A stretch of DNA of 64,000 bases, taken from contig NZ_CP025096.1 in the NCBI RefSeq assembly GCF_002831565.1, positions 8,118,468 to 8,182,467 of the forward strand. The letters run 5' to 3'. The translations under genes were made by a program, and so were the position numbers. Positions 41,093-50,967 of this stretch are shown here, piece by piece (position 1 is the stretch's first letter; each line of letters begins with the position of its first letter). Source of the DNA: Spirosoma pollinicola. Lineage in GTDB: Bacteria > Bacteroidota > Bacteroidia > Cytophagales > Spirosomataceae. The notes beneath the pieces were generated by a model, which did no database searches, was not told the origin of the DNA, and worked only from the letters and a program-made list of their open reading frames with translations.

Positions 41093-42021
41093 TACTTCTT
41101 AGGCAAATGAACCTCGGCTATCATGCAGCGGGCGGAACCGCCACCGTTGCCTTCAATCATTGACAGATCGAAGTGAAAAATAGTGGTATAGTCGTCTAAT
41201 AAGTCGATTTGTTTGTCCGTGAGCGACTCGTGGGCTTGCGTAGACATGATCAGCAGCTTCTGCCCTTTTTGGGTCTGAACCATGAGCATATTCCCGGCAA
41301 AGCTGGCCATTTGCTCCAGCGAAATGTCGATAATACGCTTATTCAGTTTTTCAAGTTCCTGACGTACCATGAGCCGCTCGTCGGGGTCGCTGATGGCCGA
41401 TAGACATATAACCGCAAATGTATCGGCAATGCACATCAGCACATTGGTATGATAGATAGCCTTGCCAGCTGCATCGGCTGCGTGGAACGATACAACACGG
41501 TAGTTGGTCTGTTGGCTGAACTCGGCCAGCACGTCGGGGTGCGTTCGGGGCGACATGCATGCAAAGGCTACGTGATTCATCCGGTCGAGCACTAGGCTGC
41601 CGGTGCCTTCCAGAAACTTGCCTTCCTGCTCAAAGCGCGTTAGATCAACGACTTTGGCAACGTGGTACTTTTTGGCCAGATCATCAATTATATCCTGACG
41701 GCGTTCGAGCCGACGGTTTTCGGCCTGCATCGGGTAGAGTACTACCGTTCCACTAGCGTGAAAGGATACCCAGTTGTTCGGAAAAATTGAATCGGGTGTA
41801 TACGGCTCAACAGTATCTTCGTAAACCATCACATCTACGCCGAGGGTCTGAAGCTGGCGTGCCATTTCATCGAACTCCCGCTGGGCCTCCTGCTGAACTG
41901 TATCTTTTGTTTGTTCAGCCAGTTTAATATCCTGAAACGCGTTCGAGTCGGCGGTTTCGGTATTAAATCCGAAATTAACCGGACGAATCATTAAGATTCG
42001 GGAAGTAGCCTGTGATTGCAT
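41092..42021 (-). CDS. ctlX: Citrulline-utilization hydrolase CtlX-like amidinotransferase
   Basis: 309 residues. N-terminal RILMIRPVNFGFN, DSIFPNNWVSFH and FLEGTGSLVLDR are the family blocks, and the catalytic Cys lies near the end (GGGSARCMIAEV, C299). Known: CtlX-type proteins of the guanidino-modifying superfamily are found in arginine/citrulline catabolism. The ADI-type gene lies 281 bp upstream on the same strand, so the two may serve the same arginine-degrading pathway. Confidence is high for the superfamily, moderate for the substrate. Confidence 0.85.
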   Translation of the reverse strand: MQSQATSRILMIRPVNFGFNTETADSNAFQDIKLAEQTKDTVQQEAQREFDEMARQLQTLGVDVMVYEDTVEPYTPDSIFPNNWVSFHASGTVVLYPMQAENRRLERRQDIIDDLAKKYHVAKVVDLTRFEQEGKFLEGTGSLVLDRMNHVAFACMSPRTHPDVLAEFSQQTNYRVVSFHAADAAGKAIYHTNVLMCIADTFAVICLSAISDPDERLMVRQELEKLNKRIIDISLEQMASFAGNMLMVQTQKGQKLLIMSTQAHESLTDKQIDLLDDYTTIFHFDLSMIEGNGGGSARCMIAEVHLPKK

Positions 42022-42053
42022 AAAGTGATTTGTAAGTGTTTTTATAAGTTGAT

Positions 42054-42127
42054 AAGGTAAGTAAGTCGGTAAGTGGCTGGCGCATGAACAAGACTGATGC
42101 CAGTCACTTACCGACTTACCTGACTCA
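42054..42127. terminator. Hairpin between the two amidinotransferase-superfamily genes
   Basis: Imperfect arms of about 25 bp (around 42058-42081 and 42099-42124) with shared GTAAGTCGGTAAGTG. It follows the ADI-type gene on the minus strand and probably terminates it or reduces read-through to ctlX. Confidence 0.5.
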
Positions 42128-42302
42128 CTGACTCATTTTCTTCAGCAAGTTAGTACGATCAGCCTATTTGTTCAATGTCCTGCTGAAAGCGTTTACCATT
42201 TTTGACAACTCTTCAGTTAACAAAACGATTTTACGTTGTTGCTGTTCGTCAATATACCCAAGCCGATAAGTCAGATAGATCATTGATATGACTTACCAAC
42301 CC

Positions 42303-43808
42303 CTATACTTCTTCCCGAAAAAGGGGTAAACTCATGCAGTGAGAACCGCCACGTGCACGGCTTAACTCGGCTGATGGCAACATGATAAACGTATTTTCAA
42401 TGGTTTCGGGAGACGACTCCCCCCGTTCGAAACGTGCCAGTAACTTAGCGGCACCGATCACCTCAAAGCCAGCCGCCCGAAAGGCATCTGCGGTTTTTTC
42501 GTTTCGGTCGTATCCAACCACCACGCCGTCTTTCAGTGCCAACAGGTTGCAGGAGTCCGTCCACTGCTCACGGGCACCAAACGGAAACTCATTATTACCC
42601 GAATAAATAAACTGTACGGGATCGGTGGCGCCGAGATCGTTTGTACTAATATCGATCAGCAGATCTTCCAGGTTTTCAAATTCGAATGGCTTCTGTTCCT
42701 GTCCTTTCCTGAACTGCATTATTTTCAAGTCTTCCGACACATCTTTCGGGGCAAAAAAATGGATTACATCGCGTTTCTTTGCTTCATCGCCCGTGCGGGC
42801 CAACGACCCCAACAGCACCCAGATATTACGTTTTACCTGCGTAAAAACCGTGTCGATGTGCATGTAGTCGCGTTTTTTCGGAATTTGAAGAACCGTAACC
42901 TTATCGACCACATTTTTGGCAAATACCAACCGCATCACCTGCTGAGCCGCGTATAAGGTAGTCCGTTCACTTACGCCAACGATCAGGTGTCGTTTGCCAA
43001 TCATCATCACGTCGCCCCCTTCGAGGGTTGTGCGTGTAACATCCCGGTTCATATCGGCTTCGGGCAGTAAAAAGGCGTGTTCGTTATCTGGTATCTCAAG
43101 TATTTTATCCTGATAATCAACAAACAATGGATGATTAAAGAAAATATACTGCGCCAGTAGAGCTTCACGCGTGCGGGCCAGTTTTGCTGGTTTGTTGAGC
43201 AGAATGTGATCGTTAATAACAATCCCGATATCCCTCGTAAAAATAAAATTCGGGAGGGGAGAAAAGAGCATTGTCAAATCGGGCAGCGATCCGGAAATCA
43301 TGATTTTAGCCAGTTCGTTGGGCTCGTACTGCCTCAACTGCTGCTGGGTCTGGTACGATGTCCGCTCTATTCCACAAATAGCGGCAATCAACTGAGTGCG
43401 GATAGTCTCATTGCCCAGAATGTCGGAGAGCAGACATTGAATATCGATTACCTTATCGGATTTGAAGTAATCAGCATGATCGGGCTTAAAAAACGACCGG
43501 TCAGAGTCAGGCCCGATGTCGGCTATTTTACCCCTCACTTTATCAGGGTCCAGGAAATACAACAGGATCTTAACATAGTAATCGTACTCGTCCCGACGCA
43601 TCATATCCAGGTGCACGATATCTTCAAAAAGCCAATCCTGCGCTTTTGAGGGCACCACTTTTCCTAGCCCCCGGTCGGGGCTGTGGATGAGTAATCTACG
43701 CAGCGTACCAATTTCAGAGGATACGTTTATGCGGGAAAATGGCAGGGTTTCAGGATCGTTATCTGTCCGTATCAAGTCAACAAAAGTGGTGTTATCTGTA
43801 TTCTTCAT
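42303..43808 (-). CDS. Arginine deiminase-family protein
   Basis: 501 residues. IGTLRRLLIHSPDRGL begins the fold, then PNFIFTRDIGIVIND, TLEGGDVMMIGKRH, DTVFTQ and the C-terminal GGSHCMSLPLF with catalytic C491. These are the arginine deiminase active-site blocks (Asp/Glu-His-Cys). Known: ADI converts arginine to citrulline and ammonia. The chain is longer than classical ADI (about 410) because of an insertion around residues 70-190. Substrate could be another guanidine compound. Confidence 0.85.
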   Translation of the reverse strand: MKNTDNTTFVDLIRTDNDPETLPFSRINVSSEIGTLRRLLIHSPDRGLGKVVPSKAQDWLFEDIVHLDMMRRDEYDYYVKILLYFLDPDKVRGKIADIGPDSDRSFFKPDHADYFKSDKVIDIQCLLSDILGNETIRTQLIAAICGIERTSYQTQQQLRQYEPNELAKIMISGSLPDLTMLFSPLPNFIFTRDIGIVINDHILLNKPAKLARTREALLAQYIFFNHPLFVDYQDKILEIPDNEHAFLLPEADMNRDVTRTTLEGGDVMMIGKRHLIVGVSERTTLYAAQQVMRLVFAKNVVDKVTVLQIPKKRDYMHIDTVFTQVKRNIWVLLGSLARTGDEAKKRDVIHFFAPKDVSEDLKIMQFRKGQEQKPFEFENLEDLLIDISTNDLGATDPVQFIYSGNNEFPFGAREQWTDSCNLLALKDGVVVGYDRNEKTADAFRAAGFEVIGAAKLLARFERGESSPETIENTFIMLPSAELSRARGGSHCMSLPLFREEV

Positions 43809-44161
43809 ATAAAATTCAAGCTAAAATCCGGCAATAGGCCAGGTACGCAAGGTACAGGTTTGGCCAATATTACCCCATTTTATTAGTGTCATTAAGCTCT
43901 TTTTCTACATGCTTTCAGACTGCCTGGCCTGAAAACATATAGAAACAACCAGCGATTTTTTTTCCTTCTCTCATCGCAATTCAAGTTGTCTATCAGATAG
44001 AAACGGGATTAATAAGAAATAAATAAACATAATTAATAATATTACCTATCAACAAATAGTCAAAATAAACTATAATTTACCGTAAATGATATATAGTAAA
44101 TATTGGCACACTGTTTGACACGTTGAGACATGTATCGATGATATTACCCTACATACGATTT

Positions 44162-46072
44162 ATGAAATTACGTATCAGTAACATAAATGAGATTAGTCGA
44201 TTATTTTTTCTCATCTCTATCCTGACAGGTATGGTCAGTCAGGTTAAGGCACAAGTTCCAGCGACTAATTCCATTCAACTCACGAATCTTATCAATAAAG
44301 CGAAAGCCAATCAGGGCGACGTGCTTATACACACACTTGTTGTGTCCAATACGGGCACAACCACCGCAACGGATATTCTTGTCCGGGATTCGAGTTCGGT
44401 TGGTGTACGCTATATAGCCAATTCGGCGATTATACCCGGCGGCACTACGTTCGCAACAGCCTTTCCTGTCACTAAATGGCTGATACCTACCTTAAGCGCC
44501 GGCCAAAGCCTAAGTCTGACCTATCAGGTTGCTGCCGATAGTTCGGGAATTATGTACAATACGGCAACCATCCCCGGCGATACAGCTACTGCCTGCGTGT
44601 CAATTCCAGTACGGGTTTGTAAAGGCGATACGTACCTGTTTCAATTAGCGGGGCCCGTTGGACGAAGCAGCTACCGTTGGTTTAAAGACGGTATTGAAAT
44701 CGCCAGTCAGACAACCCGCCTTCTTGACGTAACTGCTCCGGGGAGTTACAGTTTGGCCGTTGATAGCGTCGCAGGCAAGTGTCCCGACTTATCGTACTGT
44801 CCTTTTATTATCGAAGAATACGCTGTACCTGCTTTTCAGGCGAGTACTGTACCGGCGAGTTGTTCGGGAGTTGCCCAGGCAAATGGCCAACTAATAGTAA
44901 CTGGTTTCAGCGCTACAGATACCTATCAATATACGGAAGGAACCACGTTTACGGCAACGGCCTTGATATCGGGAGAACCGAAAACGATTCCTCCCAATGG
45001 GATTATAGCGGGCACTCTGCCAAATCCGGCAACCAGCAAATCCTATACGATAAGAGTCTATAATGCGACCGGTTGTTTTAGCGATCAAACAGTAACCCTG
45101 CTGTCAACCGCCTGTGTTCCACCTGCCCCGGTAACGCTGGATCTGCAACAATTTGTCAATAAATCGAAAGCAAAAATTGGCGAACTTGTGAGTTATACCG
45201 TCGTGCTGACCAACACAGGAACGACGTCGGCGGCAATGACGGCTGTCCAGATTTCAAGGCTGGCGGGCCTGCATTACATAACCAGCTCAATAGTACCCCC
45301 TCCGGGTACGACCGTTAATCCGAGCGCTCCGATCAGTACCTGGACGGTGGCCTCGCTGAGTGGTGGGCAAAGCCTCTCGCTCACCTTTCAGGCCATTGCC
45401 GACAGTTCCGGTATCCTCTACAACAAGGCCACCATCCCCGGCGATACGGCTACGGTTTGCACCTCGGTGCCCGTTAAGGTGTGCGTGGGAGAAAAATACA
45501 CGTTCCGTCTTACAGCTGTGCCCGGCCGCAGCGCCTACCAGTGGTTCCGTACTTTCCAGGGCGTCACCACCGAGTTGACCAGTTTCACCACCAATGTGCT
45601 GGATATAACTCAGCCTGGTGAATATAAACTGGCGGTCGATAATCAGGCCGGTAAATGTCCCGACTTCAGTTGCTGCCCATTCATCGTTGACGAAGATAGT
45701 TTGCCAACGTTCAAGGCCAAAGCCTTGCCTGTAAGCTGTATAGGCAACATGGCCCAGAGCAATGGCCAACTGGTAGTAACGAACGTTCAGTCCACCAACA
45801 CCTATCAGTATTCGCTGGGAGCGACCTTCAATGAATCGGCTTCCTTATCGGGTTCGGCTAAAGTGATACCGACGGACGGTGTCCTGGCTCATAACCTGGT
45901 GAATCCCAGCGAAGCCCAGGCTTACACGGTACGGGTTTATACTAATTCGGGTTGTTACTCGGATGTGACAGTGCTGCTGGTACCCACCAAGTGCAGTTGT
46001 CCGGCAGAAGTGTGTGTACCCTTTGTGATTAGTCAATCCAAACGGGTCAGGCGCATTGGCGATGCGCGTTAG
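44162..46072 (+). CDS. DUF11-repeat secreted protein with internal duplication
   Basis: The ATG at 44162 starts a signal region ending KAQ near residue 30; upstream TTG and ATG starts are possible. The rest is two repeats of about 290 residues: each has a DUF11 beta-sandwich (VSNTGTTTATDILVRDSS; LTNTGTTSAAMTAVQ), an Ig-like part with RSSYRWFKDG or RSAYQWFRTF, and a third domain with TYQYTEG or TYQYSLG. Known: DUF11 repeats occur in very long surface proteins. Inferred: cell-surface or extracellular matrix adhesin. The 5' gap 43809-44161 is AT-rich and holds only promoter-like sequence. Confidence 0.8.
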   Translation: MKLRISNINEISRLFFLISILTGMVSQVKAQVPATNSIQLTNLINKAKANQGDVLIHTLVVSNTGTTTATDILVRDSSSVGVRYIANSAIIPGGTTFATAFPVTKWLIPTLSAGQSLSLTYQVAADSSGIMYNTATIPGDTATACVSIPVRVCKGDTYLFQLAGPVGRSSYRWFKDGIEIASQTTRLLDVTAPGSYSLAVDSVAGKCPDLSYCPFIIEEYAVPAFQASTVPASCSGVAQANGQLIVTGFSATDTYQYTEGTTFTATALISGEPKTIPPNGIIAGTLPNPATSKSYTIRVYNATGCFSDQTVTLLSTACVPPAPVTLDLQQFVNKSKAKIGELVSYTVVLTNTGTTSAAMTAVQISRLAGLHYITSSIVPPPGTTVNPSAPISTWTVASLSGGQSLSLTFQAIADSSGILYNKATIPGDTATVCTSVPVKVCVGEKYTFRLTAVPGRSAYQWFRTFQGVTTELTSFTTNVLDITQPGEYKLAVDNQAGKCPDFSCCPFIVDEDSLPTFKAKALPVSCIGNMAQSNGQLVVTNVQSTNTYQYSLGATFNESASLSGSAKVIPTDGVLAHNLVNPSEAQAYTVRVYTNSGCYSDVTVLLVPTKCSCPAEVCVPFVISQSKRVRRIGDAR

Positions 46073-46103
46073 TATTTCGATAAACGATTGATTTATTTTC
46101 TGT

Positions 46104-46128
46104 CTGGCCCGCCTTCGTTGCGGGCCAG
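46104..46128 (+). terminator. Hairpin terminator after DUF11 gene
   Basis: Perfect CTGGCCCGC and GCGGGCCAG arms around a 7-base loop, followed by a T-rich stretch, 32 bp after the stop. The remaining gap to 46465 is AT-rich upstream sequence of the metalloprotease gene. Confidence 0.75.
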
Positions 46129-46465
46129 CTTTGTTTATAGCCGCGCTAAAGTGACGTCAATTTTGCCCTAAGCCCAGCCTGTAGAAGGTGACAATAAGTA
46201 ATTAACCCAGATGTTAGAATTCACTTAAACTATCAGCTTTATTAGCCTAAAGGTATACAAATTTCAATAAATAGACTACTTATTTATTGTTTATATAAAG
46301 AAGTAAAGGAAAAGGACATTTACATCAATCGACAAAGTGTTGATTATCAGAACAATAATTTGTCATGTATATGCAATACTAACTTATTGGCACAATAATT
46401 GGGATGTAACGAATATACAACTATATGTACCTTAAAGGTTACGCCTTAAGCTTTAGTGAACGATC

Positions 46466-49400
46466 ATGTCCAGACTCAATATAGGGTTCATTTTCATCAT
46501 TGTCATACAACTACTTACTACGGGTAGTCAAAGCCTGGCTCAGGCTGTTTGTGGTAATCCACAACTAACTGATGATCAAGTAGCCTTACAGGAAAAGCGG
46601 CTCGTTCAACGAAAAAATAAACCGTCGGCTCGCCTGGCAGCACAAATTCAGTATATACCCATCCGATTTCATGTAGTTCGGCAAAGCGATGGCACTGGTG
46701 GTGTTGATATGACTAGCCTGAATCGGGCATTGGTGTTACTCAACCAGGTGTATCAGCCCATAAATATTGCCTTTTATTTATGTAGTACACAACCGCATTA
46801 TATTGATAACACAGTGCTTTTTGATTATGACAGTACTGAAGAGAGCACCCTGGCTGATGAAAATGATGTACCCAATGCGATCAACATATACTTACCCAAT
46901 ACGGTAAGCTATGGCGGTGGTCAGGTAGCAGGCTATTCTTATTTCCCCTCATCAATAGCTATGACAAATCGATTATTTGTTAAGGCCAGTCAGGTAGCAA
47001 CCAATACGCTTAGTCATGAGCTTGGTCATTATTTTAATTTATACCATACATTCCAAAGTAACAGAAGCAGCAATGTAGCCAGCCGGGAATTAGTCATTCG
47101 ACCAGGTGAACTACAGCAGGGTCGTCCTTTTCCAGCCAACTGCACAAGCGCAGGCGACTTCGTATACGATACCCCCGCCGACCCCTATGGCATTCCAGGA
47201 GCCACCACATCGGGATGTACGTATTCAGGCACTATTACTGACGCAAATGGTGATTCATTCCAGCCAATGATGTCGAATATAATGTCCTATTATTTAACCT
47301 GCGACAAGGCTAGTACGTTTACCCCTGGCCAATATACCCGCCTGGTAGCAGGGCTTGATTTCCGGCTTGACCCCTCGAATGAGTATACCCTGAATTGCGC
47401 AGGTACTTTACAAGAACCACCAACGAATTTAACCGTTAGCAGCACGAAAACCGGGGTTCAGTTGCAATTTCTCTATGCCGGAAATGATGCAGCCGGTTTC
47501 TTTATAGAACGCTCGCTGGAGCCTACGGCTAATTTTACAGTCGTTGGAAGCCTGCCACCAGATTCGTACGTGTATGTGGATGGCTCAGTGGTCGCCAATA
47601 CCACCTACTACTATCGAATAAAGGCGTCAAATGCATCTACTCACTATAGTGCCGTACAAATGATCACGACGGGCCTGATTCATTGTATCCCAACCTACAC
47701 ATGGCCTGTCGAAAATTTTACGCCCAAAATAGATGACTTTATTCTAACAGGAAGTCAATCGACGTTGCGTTCCATAGCAACTGGAGCGGGGAAAGTCGGT
47801 TACTCCGATTTTACGACAATAGAGCATAACGTCGTATCTGGCAGAACATATTCGTTCACGGCAAGTGCGGTGACGGGAAATTCGGGAAGTTTCATTAACC
47901 AGCACCTAACGATCTGGCTCGACAGTAATCGCGATGGTCTTTTCAGCAGTACAGAAGTCCTTTTTCAATCGTCGGCCAGCCAATTATTAAATCCTTCACT
48001 AACGAGTACCATCAGTATACCTGCATCTATGCCTATTGGCCCGGCCCAGCTTCGCCTGCGAAGTCGATACGCGCCAGATGGTTTGGCAGAAAGCCCCTGC
48101 GACCCCTATTTGTTTGGCGAAGCCGAAGATTATACACTGATTATCAGCAATCCAACTCCACCAGCCTGTTTCAGCCTGATGGCCTCGGCGACACCTGTGC
48201 ATTGCACTGGCAATAGCGATGGAACTGTCAGTCTTTCTGTGCTAGGTGGTACGGCGCCCTTCTCCTACTCAGTAGCGAACCTGTCAAATTCAACCGGCAC
48301 ATTTATCAACTTACCAGCCGGTAATTATAGGGCTACAGTAACTGATGCCAATGCCTGTAAACTCGGTTTAGATGTCACAATCATTGAGCCCGCCATGCTT
48401 TCGGCCAGCCTGACGGGAACAACGGTCGTTTGTGGCACCCGCGCGGTCGCGTTAAACGTGTCGGTATCCGGTGAAAATGGCCCATATACGCTACAATTGA
48501 GCGATGGGCTGACTGTACGCACGATTACGAATTATGCAAGCAACACCCCTATTTCAGTTTTGCCCGACAATACTACCCAGTATCAACTACTAACGATAAC
48601 CGATGCAAAAAACTGTTCGGTCAGTCTGGTAAAAGCGTCGGCAACCGTTACAGTAAACCCAATAAATCAGGCCGTTATTTTGCCCGGTAGTGCATCGGTG
48701 TGCAGTGGTCTAGCACTTAAACTAACTGCCAGCCAGGGCAGTCAGTATAAATGGAGCACCGGTCAAACCAGCGCACAGCTAGTTGTGATGAATTCCGGCA
48801 CTTATTCGGTCACGATCACCAGTGCAGCGGGTTGTACCAGTACGGCAGCGGCTTCAGTTCTGGCGACTCCCTGCATAAAGTCAGTGTTATTCAGGAGCAA
48901 GGTACTTCTTGAGGGGTTTATCGACGCGAACACGGCCTTAATGCATAGCCTGTTGGCTTTGAGAAACCTACTACCAAAGCAACAACCGTTTTCGGCCCAA
49001 CCCTGGCTCTATACAGGACCAGAGCAGGTTACAAACTTTCCAGCCAACGTAACCGATTGGGTGCTGGTGATGGCCAGAAATGCGTCGAATGTAATTATTG
49101 CTCGAAAAGCGGCCTTCATTCGAAACGACGGGATACTCATTGACCTCGACGGCACCGAAGGCATCCTGTTCACAGCGATCCCGGAACCAGTTTATATGTC
49201 GATACATCATCGCAGTCATCTGGCCATTCTATCGGCCAACGAGGCCGTCGACAATCAACTGGTCGATTTCACGACCGATGCCACAGCGGCACGAGGCACG
49301 CAGCCTTTTATCCAAATAGGCAGCAAACTGGCCATGTACTCCGGCGACTATGATGCTAATGGTGTCATTAACAGCACAGATTACAACAAATGGAAAGTAA

Positions 49401-49519
49401 ATGCGTCGGCCGTTGGGCGCTATCTGTCTATTGACGGAGATGGCAACGGAATCGTTAACAATCAAGACTTTAACAAGTGGACACTCAACCGGTCAAAAAT
49501 TGGAATCCCCGGCTTATAA
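46466..49519 (+). CDS. Large M43 metalloprotease with GEVED, SprB-like repeat and dockerin-like tail
   Basis: 1017 residues with a signal peptide (to about 26). The zinc site is SHELGHYFNLYH (H184, E185, H188, H194), with Met-turn NIMSYY. Then come a fibronectin-III-like domain (about 315-395), a GEVED domain ending GEAEDYTLII, a SprB-like repeat (DGTVSLSVLGGTAPFSYSV) and an Ig-like domain. The last 60 residues hold two calcium-loop motifs, DYDANGVINSTDYNKW and DGDGNGIVNNQDFNKW, typical of dockerin type I. Inferred: secreted protease tethered through its dockerin-like module. Confidence 0.9.
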   Translation: MSRLNIGFIFIIVIQLLTTGSQSLAQAVCGNPQLTDDQVALQEKRLVQRKNKPSARLAAQIQYIPIRFHVVRQSDGTGGVDMTSLNRALVLLNQVYQPINIAFYLCSTQPHYIDNTVLFDYDSTEESTLADENDVPNAINIYLPNTVSYGGGQVAGYSYFPSSIAMTNRLFVKASQVATNTLSHELGHYFNLYHTFQSNRSSNVASRELVIRPGELQQGRPFPANCTSAGDFVYDTPADPYGIPGATTSGCTYSGTITDANGDSFQPMMSNIMSYYLTCDKASTFTPGQYTRLVAGLDFRLDPSNEYTLNCAGTLQEPPTNLTVSSTKTGVQLQFLYAGNDAAGFFIERSLEPTANFTVVGSLPPDSYVYVDGSVVANTTYYYRIKASNASTHYSAVQMITTGLIHCIPTYTWPVENFTPKIDDFILTGSQSTLRSIATGAGKVGYSDFTTIEHNVVSGRTYSFTASAVTGNSGSFINQHLTIWLDSNRDGLFSSTEVLFQSSASQLLNPSLTSTISIPASMPIGPAQLRLRSRYAPDGLAESPCDPYLFGEAEDYTLIISNPTPPACFSLMASATPVHCTGNSDGTVSLSVLGGTAPFSYSVANLSNSTGTFINLPAGNYRATVTDANACKLGLDVTIIEPAMLSASLTGTTVVCGTRAVALNVSVSGENGPYTLQLSDGLTVRTITNYASNTPISVLPDNTTQYQLLTITDAKNCSVSLVKASATVTVNPINQAVILPGSASVCSGLALKLTASQGSQYKWSTGQTSAQLVVMNSGTYSVTITSAAGCTSTAAASVLATPCIKSVLFRSKVLLEGFIDANTALMHSLLALRNLLPKQQPFSAQPWLYTGPEQVTNFPANVTDWVLVMARNASNVIIARKAAFIRNDGILIDLDGTEGILFTAIPEPVYMSIHHRSHLAILSANEAVDNQLVDFTTDATAARGTQPFIQIGSKLAMYSGDYDANGVINSTDYNKWKVNASAVGRYLSIDGDGNGIVNNQDFNKWTLNRSKIGIPGL

Positions 49520-49548
49520 TTTCTTCCATTCATTTGCAAAACAGCTAC

Positions 49549-50721
49549 ATGAACAATTTTTTGAATTTCTTAGCCAGTGCTGTTTTAAGCCTGCTGGTCA
49601 TTTGCTTAGCCACGCATGATGCGCAGGCACAAACAGCCAACCTTAGCGTATCGACCCAACTCGATTGCGCAAGTGGCCACTATCTCGCTACCATGCAAAT
49701 TCGGGCTAGCGATGCAACCTCTTTTTCTATTGGCACGTCGTCTGTATTTTTAACCTATGACCCCAACTCCCTGACCTTTGTCAGTTATCAATCGCTCAAT
49801 TTCGACCAAAACTCACTGTGTGGTGATCAGGCACTTTGGGATATGCATAGTTCCGACGGGACCAGCCCTGGTTTGTTTAACCTGACAATGTCACTGAACA
49901 GTACATCCGTAAGTTGTCCATTAATTAACAATACAGACTGGGTCAGTATTGGCACGATCACGTTTAACGTAAAAAACCCGGATGGTAATCCAGCATTGAA
50001 TTTTGTCCCCAATTTTAGCAGCTTCAACGCCGTACCGGCCAACAATGGCGTGGTTCGAATTCAAACCGGTCAATTCACAGGCGTAAATCAGGCGGGCGTT
50101 CTTCGTTGCGCTCCAGTCTGTTCGCTGAGTCTGACAACGCCCAGCCTTCCCGTTGGTCAGGCAGGTTCGGCTTACAACCAGGCCCTGGCGGTCAGTGGTG
50201 GCACAGCTCCCCTGGCCTACACCGTAGTGGGAGGTAGTTTGCCGGCAGGGTTGAGTTTATCCCCAACAACAGGGGTGATTTCGGGTACGCCTACCTTAGC
50301 CACCACGACTTCATTCACTGTGCTTGTTACTGACAGCCAGTCCTGTTCGGCACAGAGTGCATTGTCCATTACGACTTCGGCGGCTCCGGTCTGCTCGCTG
50401 TCGGCCGTTGTTACGCCTGGCCTCTGTAGCACCGCCAACAACCAATATACACTAACAGGCACCCTGAGTTTAACGAATGCTACGGCTGGCAGCCTGCTTA
50501 TTGCTGATGGCAACCTGTCGGCTATTGTATCCATAACAGCCAATCAAACAACTGCCAGTTTCTCACTGGCAGGCCTTACTTCAGATGGGGCAGCGCATAC
50601 AGTGTCAACAAGTCTGACAGGTTGTAACAATACAAGCTCTACCTATATCTCACCACAAAGTTGTGCATTGCCCCCCTGTCTATCGACAGACTGTATCCCT
50701 ATAACAGTTAGTCGACTGTGA
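49549..50721 (+). CDS. Secreted protein with cohesin-like and He_PIG domains
   Basis: The ATG at 49549 gives a good signal peptide (MNNFLNFLASAVLSLLVICL to AQAQ); a longer in-frame start overlaps the previous gene and is rejected. The first 150 residues (ATMQIRASDATSFSIGTSSV, FLTYDPNSLTFVSYQ, WVSIGTITFNVKN) show the beta-sandwich pattern and Y-D-P block of cohesin-like domains. Then comes a He_PIG Ig-like domain (LPAGLSLSPTTGVISGTPT) and a further beta domain. It starts 29 bp after the dockerin-tailed protease gene. A cohesin-dockerin pairing is inference. Confidence 0.65.
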   Translation: MNNFLNFLASAVLSLLVICLATHDAQAQTANLSVSTQLDCASGHYLATMQIRASDATSFSIGTSSVFLTYDPNSLTFVSYQSLNFDQNSLCGDQALWDMHSSDGTSPGLFNLTMSLNSTSVSCPLINNTDWVSIGTITFNVKNPDGNPALNFVPNFSSFNAVPANNGVVRIQTGQFTGVNQAGVLRCAPVCSLSLTTPSLPVGQAGSAYNQALAVSGGTAPLAYTVVGGSLPAGLSLSPTTGVISGTPTLATTTSFTVLVTDSQSCSAQSALSITTSAAPVCSLSAVVTPGLCSTANNQYTLTGTLSLTNATAGSLLIADGNLSAIVSITANQTTASFSLAGLTSDGAAHTVSTSLTGCNNTSSTYISPQSCALPPCLSTDCIPITVSRL

Positions 50722-50786
50722 TGAGTAGATGGATATAAGTCAGGTTTCACACGCCCGAACGACATAAGGCAGGCGTCGTATTTCTG

Positions 50787-50841
50787 CTCCTGCTTTGCCA
50801 CGACCAAAACTATTTTGGTTCTGGCAAAGCAGGAGTTTTTT
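50787..50841 (+). terminator. Rho-independent terminator
   Basis: Arms CTCCTGCTTTGCCA (50787-50800) and TGGCAAAGCAGGAG (50822-50835), then six T. It ends the protease/cohesin-like unit and separates it from sufC. Confidence 0.9.
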
Positions 50842-50967
50842 GTTCAAGAGCGAATAAGCTAAAAATGGGTCAACTTTTAAACGTCCTATTTTGTTATCCC
50901 AGAACGCAGATGCCATTTCATCTGTTAACTTTGCGGCTTTATTTAGCGCTGTCACGATAAATCTATT

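Noticed and set aside
43206..43649. Plus-strand frame of 147 codons
   Set aside because: It is antisense to the arginine-deiminase-type gene, whose active-site motifs are complete.
50740..50955. Minus-strand frame of 71 codons before sufC
   Set aside because: It contains the rho-independent terminator of the preceding unit and overlaps the sufC upstream region.
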